DNA of 35,814 nt, taken from contig NZ_WHOS01000072.1 in assembly GCF_013340935.1 (NCBI RefSeq), positions 1-35,814 of the forward strand, written 5' to 3'. The notes beneath the pieces were generated by a model. That model was given only the letters and a program-made list of their open reading frames with translations, searched no databases and was not told the DNA's origin. Position 1 is the first letter of the stretch, and each line of letters starts with the position of its first letter. This document shows positions 13,989 through 22,604 of this stretch, piece after piece. Source of the stretch: Azospirillum melinis. Lineage in GTDB: Bacteria > Pseudomonadota > Alphaproteobacteria > Azospirillales > Azospirillaceae. The position numbers and the translations under genes were made by a program.

Positions 13989-15910
13989 GCGGCGTTTTCC
14001 ATCGGTGCCGGGTTCTGGGCCGGGCGGTCCAGCGCGGTGGCGAGCGCGGTCCAGGCCCACAGCAGGCCGCGGTGGTCGGCCTGTCCGCTGCGGTGCTCGT
14101 CCCAGCGCGCCGCCAGCCACTTGCCGTCCACCCCGATGCGCGCGGCTGTTTCCAGCGGCGGCTGGGGAAGGTGGCGCAGCCAGCGGCTCAAGGGGATGCC
14201 GAAGCCCTTCTTGGGCCGCGACAGGATCGCCGGCGGCAGCAGCGGGGCCATCGCCTTCTTCAGGATCCATTTGCGGGTGCCGCCCCGGATGCCGTTCGGC
14301 TGCAGCTTCACGCCCGCCGGCAGGCGGCTGACGAAGGCGACGAGGTCACGGTCGAGGAAGGGCGAGCGGGTTTCCAGCGAGCAGAACATGCTGGCGCGGT
14401 CGGCCTTGATCAGCAGGTTCTCGCCCAGATAGAAGCGGCCGTAGAACTCGATGGAGCGATCGACGTCGTGCCGGCTGGCGCCCGAGCGCCACAGGGCGTC
14501 GGCCTCGTCATACAGCTCGTCGGCGGTCAGCTCGACGCCGAACAGCCGCGAGACCTCCTCCACCGACGCCGGACCCAGCCAGGCCGGCATCCAGTGCGCC
14601 GGCCGGTGGCCCAGCCCGCGCAGCGCCCGGCGCAGCTTGAAGTCGAAGCTCATGTTGCGGTCCGACCGCGGCAGCCGGTGGGCCACCGCCTCGGCCAGGC
14701 GGTGCAGCGGGCGGGGGACGGCATGGTGATAGAGCCGCGCCGTGCGCAGCGCGTCGAAGGTGTCGTATCCCGCGAACAGCTCGTCGCCGCCGTCGCCGGT
14801 CAGCGCCACCGTCACCCGTTCACGGGCGAAGCGCGACAGCAGGTGCGTCGGCAGGATGGAGGGATCGGCGATCGGATCGTCCAACCGGCCCAGCAGTTCC
14901 GGCAGCATTCCCGCCGCGGTGTCGAGGTTCAGCGTGCGGCAGGCATGGTCGGTGCCGTAATGGCGCGCGGCGTCGGCGGCATAGCCGCTCTCGTCGAAGC
15001 TCGGTTCGTCGAAGCCGATGGTGAAGGTCTTCATCGAGGCTGGATCGCGGTGGCGGGCGGCGAGTGCCACGATGGCGGCGCTGTCGATGCCGCCGGACAG
15101 GAAGAAGCCGACCGGCACGTCGCTCAGCATGCGGCGTTCCACCGCACGGTCCAGCAGCTCGCGCAGCTCCTCGGCCCACTGGTCGGGACCGCCCGGCGGC
15201 TGGTCGTCCACCACCATCCGGTATTCCCAGTAACGGCTGACCGACAGCCGGCGGCTGGCCAGGTCGTAGACCATGCTGCAGCCGCCCGGCAGCTTGCGCA
15301 CCGCGGCATGGGCGGTCAGCGGCGCCGGGATGAAGCCGTAGGCGAAATATTTGACCAGTGCGGTGCGGTCGAGCGTGTCCGGCACCGACGGGTGCGACAG
15401 CACCGCGGTGGCCTCCGACGCGAAGACCAGCCCGTCCGCCGTCTCGGCATAGAACAGCGGCTTCTTGCCGAAGCGGTCGCGGCCCATCACCAGCCGGCCC
15501 CGGCGGCGGTCGTGCAGGCAGAAGGCGAACATGCCGTTCAGCCGCTCCAGCATGTCCAGGCCCCATTCCCGGTAGCCGTGCAGCAGCACCTCGGTGTCGG
15601 AATGGTCGGTGACGAAGCGGTGGCCGGCCTGCTCGAGCGCGCGGCGCAGCTCCGGCGCGTTGTAGATTTCGCCGTTGTAGACGATGACCAGATCGCCCTC
15701 CGCCGTCGCCATCGGCTGGTGGCCGCCCTCGATGTCGATGATGGCGAGACGGCGGAATCCCAGATGAACGGCCAAGGCGCCGCTGCGGTCGACCCCGGCC
15801 TTGTCGGCATAGACGCCGTCGTCGTCGGGGCCGCGGTGACGGATGATGCTGGTCATGACGGCGAGGTCGCGCTCGCCGCCGGGTCCGGCGAAGCCGGCGA
15901 AACCGCACAT
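13985..15910 (-). CDS. asnB: Asparagine synthase (glutamine-hydrolysing), AsnB type
   Basis: A 641-aa two-domain amidotransferase, close to the usual 600-640 aa. C2 (MCGFAG) is the glutaminase nucleophile; RHRGPDD, YNGEIYN and SDTEVLL complete the class II glutaminase. The synthetase domain has the pyrophosphate loop LSGGIDSAA (272-277) and TGDGGDELFAGYD. It makes asparagine from aspartate, or, as often suggested for copies in polysaccharide loci, amidates a glycan component; the sequence cannot separate these. Its TAA stop (13987-13985) lies within the predicted right end of the IS element, so the last codons or the stop were set by the insertion. It is divergent from the FkbM gene at 16180 and probably headed an operon with the GT-C-like gene. 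Confidence 0.92.
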   Translation of the reverse strand: MCGFAGFAGPGGERDLAVMTSIIRHRGPDDDGVYADKAGVDRSGALAVHLGFRRLAIIDIEGGHQPMATAEGDLVIVYNGEIYNAPELRRALEQAGHRFVTDHSDTEVLLHGYREWGLDMLERLNGMFAFCLHDRRRGRLVMGRDRFGKKPLFYAETADGLVFASEATAVLSHPSVPDTLDRTALVKYFAYGFIPAPLTAHAAVRKLPGGCSMVYDLASRRLSVSRYWEYRMVVDDQPPGGPDQWAEELRELLDRAVERRMLSDVPVGFFLSGGIDSAAIVALAARHRDPASMKTFTIGFDEPSFDESGYAADAARHYGTDHACRTLNLDTAAGMLPELLGRLDDPIADPSILPTHLLSRFARERVTVALTGDGGDELFAGYDTFDALRTARLYHHAVPRPLHRLAEAVAHRLPRSDRNMSFDFKLRRALRGLGHRPAHWMPAWLGPASVEEVSRLFGVELTADELYDEADALWRSGASRHDVDRSIEFYGRFYLGENLLIKADRASMFCSLETRSPFLDRDLVAFVSRLPAGVKLQPNGIRGGTRKWILKKAMAPLLPPAILSRPKKGFGIPLSRWLRHLPQPPLETAARIGVDGKWLAARWDEHRSGQADHRGLLWAWTALATALDRPAQNPAPMENAA

Positions 15911-16179
15911 GGGGCTGCTCTCCCGAAGGGACTGCCGAAGGTGGCGACGAAGGCTAGGTGTAGCGCCTCGCCCGCCCCTGTGCCATGGCGAAATGCCGGA
16001 CCCGGGATGCCGATGCCGGGGTGCCGATGGGCGATGTCCGGGAAAGGCGGCGATGGGGCGTGGCGGGAGATGGTACGGAAAGTCGTGGCTTCCGGTTTCG
16101 GCTTTGGATTACAGCAGGTGCCACGGACCGCCGCCATGGGAGGCGCGGCTCACATCGGGCTTGACGGGGAAAGACGCGG

Positions 16180-16989
16180 ATGATCGGCGGACCTGTGGAT
16201 TTGGAAGGTGGCTTCAACCGCATCAGCCCGTGCCGGCACGGGCTGATGGTCTACAACCGCAACGACCGCTATGTCGGCCGTTCGCTCGACCTCTACGGCG
16301 AATATGCCGAATATGAGGTGGCCCTGTTCCGCTCGGTCCTGCGTCCCGGCGACGTGGCGGTCGAAGTCGGGTCCAACATCGGCGCCCAGACCCTGCCGCT
16401 GGCCCGCATGGTCGGGCCGTCCGGCTCCGTCTTCGCGTTCGAGCCGCAGGAGATGCTGTTCAACATGCTCTCGGCCAATCTGGCCCTGAACGGCGTCACC
16501 AATGTGCGGGCCCGGCGCCTGGCGGTGGGGAGCGAGGCCGGCACCGTCCGGGTGCCGACTCTCGACCCGACCTGCTCCAACAATTTCGGCGCCCTCGGTC
16601 TGGGCGGCTGGGAGTATGGCGAGCCGGTTCCGGTGGTGACGCTGGACAGCTTCGCCCTGCCGTCCTGCCGCCTGCTGAAGGCCGACGTGGAGGGCATGGA
16701 GGAGGCGGTGCTGCGCGGTGCGTCCGGGCTGATCGCGCGCCACCGGCCGGTGCTGTATGTGGAGAACGACCGGCGCGACCGCTCGCCCGCCCCGATCGGG
16801 CTGATCCGGTCGATGGGCTACCGGGTCTGGTGGCACACGGCGCGCCTGTTCCACCCCGGCAATTTTGCCGGGAACCCCGTGGACGTCTTCGATGGGGTGG
16901 GCGCCGTCAACCTTGTCGCCCTGCCGCCGGGCAGCGACATCCACATCCCCGATCCCGAGATCACCGACGAGCATGACTGGTGGCTGTGA
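16180..16989 (+). CDS. FkbM family methyltransferase
   Basis: A 269-aa SAM-dependent methyltransferase of the FkbM family. VAVEVGSNIGAQTLPLA is the SAM loop, VFAFEPQEMLFNML the second motif with its acidic residue, and LLKADVEGMEEAVLRGA the conserved late motif. LYVENDRR near the C-terminus is also typical. No TPR segment is attached, unlike the FkbM protein at 351. ATG 16180 follows GGGGAAAG. It would O-methylate a sugar in the cytoplasm. It reads toward the CDP-sugar operon but is separated from it by 124 bp with a promoter candidate, so it may be transcribed separately. Confidence 0.9.
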   Translation: MIGGPVDLEGGFNRISPCRHGLMVYNRNDRYVGRSLDLYGEYAEYEVALFRSVLRPGDVAVEVGSNIGAQTLPLARMVGPSGSVFAFEPQEMLFNMLSANLALNGVTNVRARRLAVGSEAGTVRVPTLDPTCSNNFGALGLGGWEYGEPVPVVTLDSFALPSCRLLKADVEGMEEAVLRGASGLIARHRPVLYVENDRRDRSPAPIGLIRSMGYRVWWHTARLFHPGNFAGNPVDVFDGVGAVNLVALPPGSDIHIPDPEITDEHDWWL

Positions 16990-17043
16990 GGCAACTCTCC
17001 GCCGTGACCTTTGGAGTCCATTGACGCGCCTGAGCGTCGGTGC

Positions 17044-17073
17044 TTGACCGTTTTTTCATGGGTTGATTAATAA
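17044..17073 (+). promoter_or_regulatory. Candidate sigma-70 promoter of the CDP-dideoxyhexose operon
   Basis: TTGACC at 17044-17049 and TAATAA at 17068-17073 are 18 bp apart in a locally AT-rich patch, 40 bp before the rfbF start codon. Confidence 0.55.
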
Positions 17074-17113
17074 TCTGCCATGGTCCACTCCTGAATTGGA
17101 AGAGCTGCGGGAA

Positions 17114-17884
17114 ATGAAAGCTGTAATACTTGCCGGCGGTCTTGGAACGCGGCTTTCCGAGGAAACGGACCTGCGGCCGAAGCCGATGGTGGAGATCGGG
17201 GGCAAGCCGATCCTCTGGCACATCATGAAGATTTATTCCTCTCACGGCATCAATGACTTCGTCATTTGCCTGGGTTACAAGGGCTATGCCATCAAGGAAT
17301 ATTTCTCCAGCTATTCTCTTCACAATTCGGACGTGACCATCGACTTGCGGACCAACACGGTCGAGGTTCACCGGCGTCTTGCCGAACCCTGGCGCATCAC
17401 CCTGGTCGAGACCGGCGAATCCACCCTGACCGGGGGCCGCATCAAGCGGGTGCTGCCCTATCTGGAGGGGGAGGAGGCCTTCTGCCTCACCTACGGCGAC
17501 GGCGTCGGCAACGTGGACATTTCCGCCTCGGTCGCCTTCCACAAGGCGCATGGCCGCGCTGCCACCATGACCGTGGTGCATCCGCCCGGCCGCTACGGCG
17601 TGGTGGAGCTGGAGGGCGACCGCATCTCCGCCTTCCAGGAAAAGCTGCCGGGCGACGGCGCCCGCATCAACGGCGGCTTCTTCGTGCTGTCGCCGACGGT
17701 CGGCCGCTACATCGACGGCGACGACACCATGTGGGAGCAGGAACCGCTGCGCGGCCTGGTCGAGGACGGCCAGCTGCATGCCTGGAAGCATGACGGCTTC
17801 TGGCAGTGCATGGACACCATCCGCGACAAACGCCTGCTGGAGGATCTGTGGATCGCCGGCAACCCGCCCTGGAAGAGCTGGTAA
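17114..17884 (+). CDS. rfbF: Glucose-1-phosphate cytidylyltransferase
   Basis: Makes CDP-glucose from glucose 1-phosphate and CTP, the first step to CDP-3,6-dideoxyhexoses (256 aa; RfbF is normally about 257). The nucleotide-binding signature is KAVILAGGLGTRLSEET, followed by RPKPMVEIGGKPILWHIMK, YGDGVGNVDI with the metal-binding aspartates, and a late GFWQCMDTIRDK, all as in RfbF. ATG 17114 puts MKAVILAGG at the N-terminus; the open frame upstream from a TTG at 17063 overlaps the promoter candidate. rfbG follows 6 bp downstream, so the genes form a tight operon. Confidence 0.96.
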   Translation: MKAVILAGGLGTRLSEETDLRPKPMVEIGGKPILWHIMKIYSSHGINDFVICLGYKGYAIKEYFSSYSLHNSDVTIDLRTNTVEVHRRLAEPWRITLVETGESTLTGGRIKRVLPYLEGEEAFCLTYGDGVGNVDISASVAFHKAHGRAATMTVVHPPGRYGVVELEGDRISAFQEKLPGDGARINGGFFVLSPTVGRYIDGDDTMWEQEPLRGLVEDGQLHAWKHDGFWQCMDTIRDKRLLEDLWIAGNPPWKSW

Positions 17885-17890
17885 GAGCTG

Positions 17891-18997
17891 GTGACCGTCC
17901 CGATGAGCGCGAACATGTCTGTGAATGCGTCCTTCTGGTCCGGCAAGTCGGTTTTCCTGACCGGCCACACCGGCTTCAAGGGAAGCTGGCTCGGCTTCTG
18001 GCTTTCCGCCATGGGAGCCCGCGTCACCGGCTATGCGCTGGAGCCGCCGACCAGCCCCAGCCTGTTCGAGGCGTCGGGCCTGGGCGAGCGCCTGCACCGC
18101 AGCGAGATCGCCGACATCCGCGACCGCGGGCGGCTGGAGGCGGCGCTGTCCGCCGCCCGCCCCGACATCCTCATCCACATGGCGGCCCAGCCGCTGGTGC
18201 TGCGCTCCTACCGCGACCCGGTGGAGACCTACGCCACCAACGTCATGGGCACGGTGCATCTGCTCGACGCGGTGCGCCGGGTCGACAGCGTGCGCGTGGT
18301 GGTCAACGTCACCAGCGACAAATGCTACGAGAACCGCGAGTGGGTCTGGGGCTACCGCGAGACCGAACCGATGGGCGGCCGCGACCCTTACAGCAACAGC
18401 AAGGGCTGTGCGGAGCTGGTGACCGCCGCCTTCCGCCAGTCCTTCTTCCCGCCGGGGGAAAGCCCGGTCGCCCTGGTGTCGGGCCGCGCCGGCAACGTGG
18501 TGGGCGGCGGCGACTGGGCGGAGGACCGGCTGGTTCCCGACCTGATCCGCGCCTTCCTGGACGGCCGTCCGGCGGTGGTGCGCAACCGTCATTCAACCCG
18601 GCCCTGGCAGCATGTGCTGGACCCGCTGCACGGCTATCTGATGCTGGCCGAAGCCGCCTGGGCCGAGCCGGCGACCCATGCCGAGGGCTGGAACTTCGGT
18701 CCGGCCGAGGGCAGTGCCCGCCCGGTCCACTGGGTGGCCGACCGGCTGGCCGCGCTGTGGGGCGACGGCGCCGCCTGGATCGACAACAGCGGTCCCGCCG
18801 GCCCGCACGAGAACCGCTTCCTGGCGCTCGACTGCGCCAAGGCGCGGCAGCGGCTGGGCTGGGCGCCGCGCTGGGATCTGGCGGAGACGCTGGCCCGCAC
18901 CGTCGAGTGGTATCGCGCCTATGGCCGCGGCGGGGACATCCCCGCCCTTATGTCGGCCCAGCTTCTTGCGTATAACGAGGCCCGTCCGGTCGCCTGA
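17891..18997 (+). CDS. rfbG: CDP-glucose 4,6-dehydratase
   Basis: An NAD-dependent short-chain dehydrogenase/reductase (368 aa) that turns CDP-glucose into CDP-4-keto-6-deoxyglucose. VFLTGHTGFKGSWL is the dinucleotide-binding loop in the form typical of RfbG, VNVTSDKCYEN carries the catalytic Thr region, and DPYSNSKGCAE has the Tyr-x3-Lys catalytic pair. RPWQHVLDPLHGYL is a further RfbG signature. The start drawn is GTG 17891; ATG 17903 and ATG 17915 are possible and would shorten a non-conserved tail. It sits between rfbF and rfbH with short gaps. Confidence 0.96.
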   Translation: MTVPMSANMSVNASFWSGKSVFLTGHTGFKGSWLGFWLSAMGARVTGYALEPPTSPSLFEASGLGERLHRSEIADIRDRGRLEAALSAARPDILIHMAAQPLVLRSYRDPVETYATNVMGTVHLLDAVRRVDSVRVVVNVTSDKCYENREWVWGYRETEPMGGRDPYSNSKGCAELVTAAFRQSFFPPGESPVALVSGRAGNVVGGGDWAEDRLVPDLIRAFLDGRPAVVRNRHSTRPWQHVLDPLHGYLMLAEAAWAEPATHAEGWNFGPAEGSARPVHWVADRLAALWGDGAAWIDNSGPAGPHENRFLALDCAKARQRLGWAPRWDLAETLARTVEWYRAYGRGGDIPALMSAQLLAYNEARPVA

Positions 18998-19043
18998 GGC
19001 AGCCGGCGTCCTTCCGCATCACCGTTCCTTCCGTGAGACCGTC

Positions 19044-20414
19044 ATGACCTCCTCTTCCTCCTCGCCGGCCGTCTCCTCTGCGGCCGGCTCCGCGGATCGC
19101 CGGGAAGACCTGCGCCGCCGGATCCTCGATCTGGTGGCCGAATATGCGGAGGTCGCCCATGCCGACCGGCCCTTCGACGCCGAGCGCTCGCCGGTCCCCG
19201 TCAGCGGCAAGGTCTATGGCGGCGAGGAGATGGCTCTGCTGGTGGACTCCGCCCTCGATTTCTGGCTGACCACCGGCCGTTTCAACGACGCCTTCGAAAA
19301 GCGGCTGGGCGAGTTCCTCGGAGCCCGCAACGTCCTGACGGTCAATTCCGGCTCGTCCGCCAACCTGCTGGCGCTGACCGCGCTGACCTCGCCGCTGCTG
19401 GGCGACCGCGCGCTGAATCCTGGCGACGAGATCATCACCTGCGCCACCGGCTTCCCGACCACGGTGAACCCGATCCTGCAGAATGGGATGGTCCCGGTCT
19501 TCCTCGACGTCGACATCCCGACCTACAACATGGACATGCGGCTGCTGGAGGACGCGGTGGGGCCGCGCACCCGCGGCATCATGCTGGCCCACACGCTGGG
19601 CAACCCCTTCGACCTCGCCGCCGTCACCCGCGTCGCCGAAAAACACGGGCTGTGGGTGGTGGAGGATTGCTGCGACGCGCTGGGCGCGCGCTATGACGGC
19701 AAGCTGGTCGGCAGCTTCGGCGATGTCGGCACCCTCAGCTTCTACCCGGCCCATCACATCACGATGGGCGAGGGCGGGGCGGTCTTCACCGGCAACGCCA
19801 AGCTGAAGCGCTCGCTGGAATCCTTCCGCGACTGGGGCCGCGACTGCTGGTGCCAGCCGGGCCAGGACAACACCTGCAAGCAGCGCTTCAACTGGCAGCT
19901 CGGCGACCTGCCGCACGGCTACGATCACAAGTACATTTACTCCCATCTCGGCTACAACCTGAAGATCACCGACATGCAGGCAGCCGTCGGGCTGGGCCAG
20001 ATGGACCGGCTGGAGGGCTTCATCGAGGCGCGCAAGGCGAACTTCGCCCGCCTGAAGGCCGGGATGGCCGAGCTGGCCGACATGCTGATCCTGCCGGAGG
20101 CGACGCCGAACAGCGACCCGTCCTGGTTCGGCTTCCCCATCACGGTGGCGGCCGGAGCCCCCTTCAGCCGCGACGAACTGACCCGCGAGCTGACCCGCGC
20201 CCGCATCGGCACGCGCCAGCTGTTCGGCGGCAACCTGCTGCGCCAGCCCTACATGAAGGGCCGCCCGTACCGCGTCGTCGGCGAGCTGACGAACAGCGAC
20301 GTCGTCACCGCCCGCACCCTGTGGATCGGCGTCTATCCCGGCCTGACCGCCGCCCACATCGACTATATGCTGGAGGTCATCCGCGGCTTCGTCCGGGCGC
20401 GGACGGCCGGCTGA
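19044..20414 (+). CDS. rfbH: CDP-4-keto-6-deoxy-D-glucose 3-dehydrase (E1)
   Basis: A pyridoxamine-phosphate and [2Fe-2S] enzyme (456 aa; the Salmonella protein has 437) that removes the 3-hydroxyl in 3,6-dideoxyhexose synthesis. The fold is that of sugar aminotransferases, with VNSGSSANLLALTAL and VVEDCCDALGARYDG, but the usual lysine is replaced by histidine in FYPAHHITMGEGG, the hallmark of E1. The cysteine-rich stretch WGRDCWCQPGQDNTC supplies iron-sulphur ligands. ATG 19044 begins a Ser-rich leader; the frame is open further left only as a shadow of rfbG. E1 needs a reductase partner (E3, RfbI); no such gene is in this window. Confidence 0.95.
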   Translation: MTSSSSSPAVSSAAGSADRREDLRRRILDLVAEYAEVAHADRPFDAERSPVPVSGKVYGGEEMALLVDSALDFWLTTGRFNDAFEKRLGEFLGARNVLTVNSGSSANLLALTALTSPLLGDRALNPGDEIITCATGFPTTVNPILQNGMVPVFLDVDIPTYNMDMRLLEDAVGPRTRGIMLAHTLGNPFDLAAVTRVAEKHGLWVVEDCCDALGARYDGKLVGSFGDVGTLSFYPAHHITMGEGGAVFTGNAKLKRSLESFRDWGRDCWCQPGQDNTCKQRFNWQLGDLPHGYDHKYIYSHLGYNLKITDMQAAVGLGQMDRLEGFIEARKANFARLKAGMAELADMLILPEATPNSDPSWFGFPITVAAGAPFSRDELTRELTRARIGTRQLFGGNLLRQPYMKGRPYRVVGELTNSDVVTARTLWIGVYPGLTAAHIDYMLEVIRGFVRARTAG

Positions 20415-20427
20415 GGACCGCCGGGCG

Positions 20428-21408
20428 ATGCGCGTCCCAATGCGTGTTCTCGTCACCGGCTCCGGCGGCTTCCTCGGCGCGCATGTCGCCGACCGTTTCG
20501 CCCGCGCCGGCTGGACGGTGCTGGCCGCCGGCCGGAAGGGCGGCGGCGACTGGCGCCTCGCCCGTCTCGGCGTGGCGGCGGAGCCGGTCCGGCTCGACCT
20601 GACGGCGCCGGGGGAGGAGATCGCGGCGGCGGTGGCCGGCGCGCGTCCCGACCTGATCGTCCATTGCGCCGCCTACGGTGTCGATTACCGGTTCCAGGAC
20701 GTGGCGGCGTCGGCCCGCACCAATCTGGAAGGCACGCTGCATCTGGTGCGCGCGGCGGCCCAGGCGAAAGCCGGCCGCGTCATCCATGTCGGCACCTGCT
20801 ACGAATACGGCCCCTCCGACCGTCCGATCGGCGAGGACGCGCTGCCGGCCCCGCGCAGCCTCTACGGCATCACCAAGGCGGCGGCGACCCTGGCGGCGCT
20901 CGGCACCGCCGCGTCGCGCGGGCTGGCGCTCGCCGTCGTCCGGCCCTTCGGCATGTACGGTCCGCTGGAGAACGACACGAAGTTCGTGCCGATGATCCTG
21001 CGCGCCTGCCGCGACGGCCGGCGGACCGAACTGACCGCTGGCGGCCAGCTGCGCGACTACGTTTATGTCGGCGACGTGGCCGAGGCCTGCCTGCGTCTGG
21101 CTGAGATGGCGGACTTCCCGGCCGGCGAGATCGTCAATCTCGGCTCCGGCGCGCCGATCACCATCCGTGCCCTGGGCGAGGCCGCGGCGGCGGCCGTCGG
21201 CCATGGCGGCGATGCCCTGGTCTGGGGCGCCTTGCCCTACCGCCCGGACGAGGCGATGAGCATCGTTGCCGATGCCGCGAAAGCCGCCGCAAGGCTCGGC
21301 TGGCGGGCCTCGACCCCGCTGGACGAGGGGATGCGGCGGGTTCTGGCCTTTCTCGATCCGCCCGAAACTCTGCCTGAAAATTTCGGAGTTCTCCCGTGCG
21401 CTACCTGA
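20428..21408 (+). CDS. NAD-dependent epimerase/dehydratase, probable CDP-4-keto-3,6-dideoxyglucose 4-reductase
   Basis: An extended short-chain dehydrogenase (326 aa). VLVTGSGGFLGAHVA is the Rossmann loop, VGTCYEYG the serine/threonine strand and SLYGITKAA the Tyr-x3-Lys pair. By position between rfbH and rfbE it is best explained as the paratose synthase step (RfbS), reducing the C4 keto group so that RfbE can epimerise the product. An RfbJ-like abequose synthase would have the other C4 stereochemistry and cannot be excluded from sequence alone, but the rfbE next door argues for paratose. ATG 20440 is an alternative start. The 3' end overlaps rfbE by 13 bp. Confidence 0.8.
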   Translation: MRVPMRVLVTGSGGFLGAHVADRFARAGWTVLAAGRKGGGDWRLARLGVAAEPVRLDLTAPGEEIAAAVAGARPDLIVHCAAYGVDYRFQDVAASARTNLEGTLHLVRAAAQAKAGRVIHVGTCYEYGPSDRPIGEDALPAPRSLYGITKAAATLAALGTAASRGLALAVVRPFGMYGPLENDTKFVPMILRACRDGRRTELTAGGQLRDYVYVGDVAEACLRLAEMADFPAGEIVNLGSGAPITIRALGEAAAAAVGHGGDALVWGALPYRPDEAMSIVADAAKAAARLGWRASTPLDEGMRRVLAFLDPPETLPENFGVLPCAT

Positions 21409-22418
21409 TCACCGGAGGCTGCGGCTTCCTGGGCAGCAACCTCGCCGCCGCCGTTCTGGAGCGTGGCGAGGATCTCTGCGTCTTCGACAATCTGTCCCGC
21501 CGGGGCAGCACGCTGAACCTCGACTGGCTGCGCGGCCAGGGCGGGTTCGAGTTCCGCCACGGCGACATCCGCAATCCCAACGACGTGCAGCGCGCGGTGG
21601 CGGAGCTGCGTCCCGACGTGGTCTTCCATCTGGCGGGACAGGTGGCGATGACCACCTCGCTGGCCGACCCGCGGCTGGATTTCGAGGTCAACGCGCTGGG
21701 CAGCTTCAACCTGCTGGACGCGGTGCGGCGCTCGGCGCCGGACGCGCTCGTGCTCTACAGCTCCACCAACAAGGTCTACGGCGACCTGGAATGGACGCCT
21801 TACGAGGAGACGGAGACCCGCTACGTCGCCCCGGCCTTCCCCAACGGCTTTGACGAGACCGCCCCGCTCGACTTCCATTCGCCCTACGGCACCTCGAAGG
21901 GCTCGGCCGACCAGATGATGCTGGACCACCACCGGGTGTTCGGGCTGCGCACCGTGGTGTTCCGCCATTCCTCCATGTATGGCGGCCGGCAGTTCGCCAC
22001 CGCCGACCAGGGCTGGGTCGGCTGGTTCTGCGGTCTGGCGGTCCAGGCCGGGCTCGGCCGGCTGAAGGCCCCCTTCACCATCAGCGGCACCGGCAAGCAG
22101 GTGCGCGATGTGCTGCATGCCGAGGACATGAAGACCCTCTATTTCAGCGCGGTGGAGCGGGCCGACGCGGTGGCGGGGCAGGTGTTCAACATCGGCGGCG
22201 GCATGGCCAACAGCCTGTCGCTGCTGGAGCTGTTCCGTCTGCTGGAGGAACTGCACGGGGTGGAGATGCGGTTCGAGCGGCTGCCGCCGCGCATCAGCGA
22301 CCAGCGCATCTTCGTCGCCGACATCGCCAAGGCCCGCCGCCTGCTGGGCTGGGAGCCGAGGGTCAGCGCGCGGCGCGGCGTTTCCGACATGCTGGCCTGG
22401 ATCGCCGGGCAGGGGTGA
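21396..22418 (+). CDS. rfbE: CDP-paratose 2-epimerase
   Basis: An NAD-dependent epimerase (340 aa, the family length) that converts CDP-paratose to CDP-tyvelose. YLITGGCGFLGSNLA is the Rossmann loop; FHLAGQVAMTTSLADPRLDFEVN is the RfbE signature, STNKVYGDLE and SPYGTSKGSADQ complete the active site, and RDVLHAEDM is also conserved. The start is GTG 21396, preceded by GGAG at the right distance and lying inside the end of the previous gene, so translation is coupled. It is the last gene of the operon and converges with the GT61 gene. Confidence 0.93.
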   Translation: MRYLITGGCGFLGSNLAAAVLERGEDLCVFDNLSRRGSTLNLDWLRGQGGFEFRHGDIRNPNDVQRAVAELRPDVVFHLAGQVAMTTSLADPRLDFEVNALGSFNLLDAVRRSAPDALVLYSSTNKVYGDLEWTPYEETETRYVAPAFPNGFDETAPLDFHSPYGTSKGSADQMMLDHHRVFGLRTVVFRHSSMYGGRQFATADQGWVGWFCGLAVQAGLGRLKAPFTISGTGKQVRDVLHAEDMKTLYFSAVERADAVAGQVFNIGGGMANSLSLLELFRLLEELHGVEMRFERLPPRISDQRIFVADIAKARRLLGWEPRVSARRGVSDMLAWIAGQG

Positions 22419-22508
22419 TAGGGGGCTGGGGGTGGCAAGGCTGAAGCGATGCTGGCCCCCATCGACGCTTCAGGATCGCGCCGATAGCAGCGCGCGGCGC
22501 TCTGGAGT

Positions 22509-22547
22509 GTGATCGGCTCAAGCGGAATCGCTTGAAGCGTGAATCAC
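22509..22547. repeat. Imperfect palindrome, possible dispersed intergenic element
   Basis: TCAAGCG-GAAT-CGCTTGA (22518-22535) is a perfect 7-bp hairpin, and GTGAT (22509-22513) pairs with ATCAC (22543-22547) outside it. It has no T run. It lies between the convergent rfbE and GT61 genes. Confidence 0.55.
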
Positions 22548-22565
22548 ATGGAAAACCAAAAGCCT

Positions 22566-22604
22566 AGAGTCTGTCTGGCACTTCAATAGCATCAGGCAGA
22601 CTCT
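22566..22604 (-). terminator. Probable terminator of the leftward GT61 transcript
   Basis: AGAGTCTGTCTG (22566-22577) pairs with CAGGCAGACTCT (22593-22604) with one G-U pair around a 15-nt loop. On the minus strand AGGCTTTTGGTTTT follows. The stem begins at the stop codon of the GT61 gene. Confidence 0.55.
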
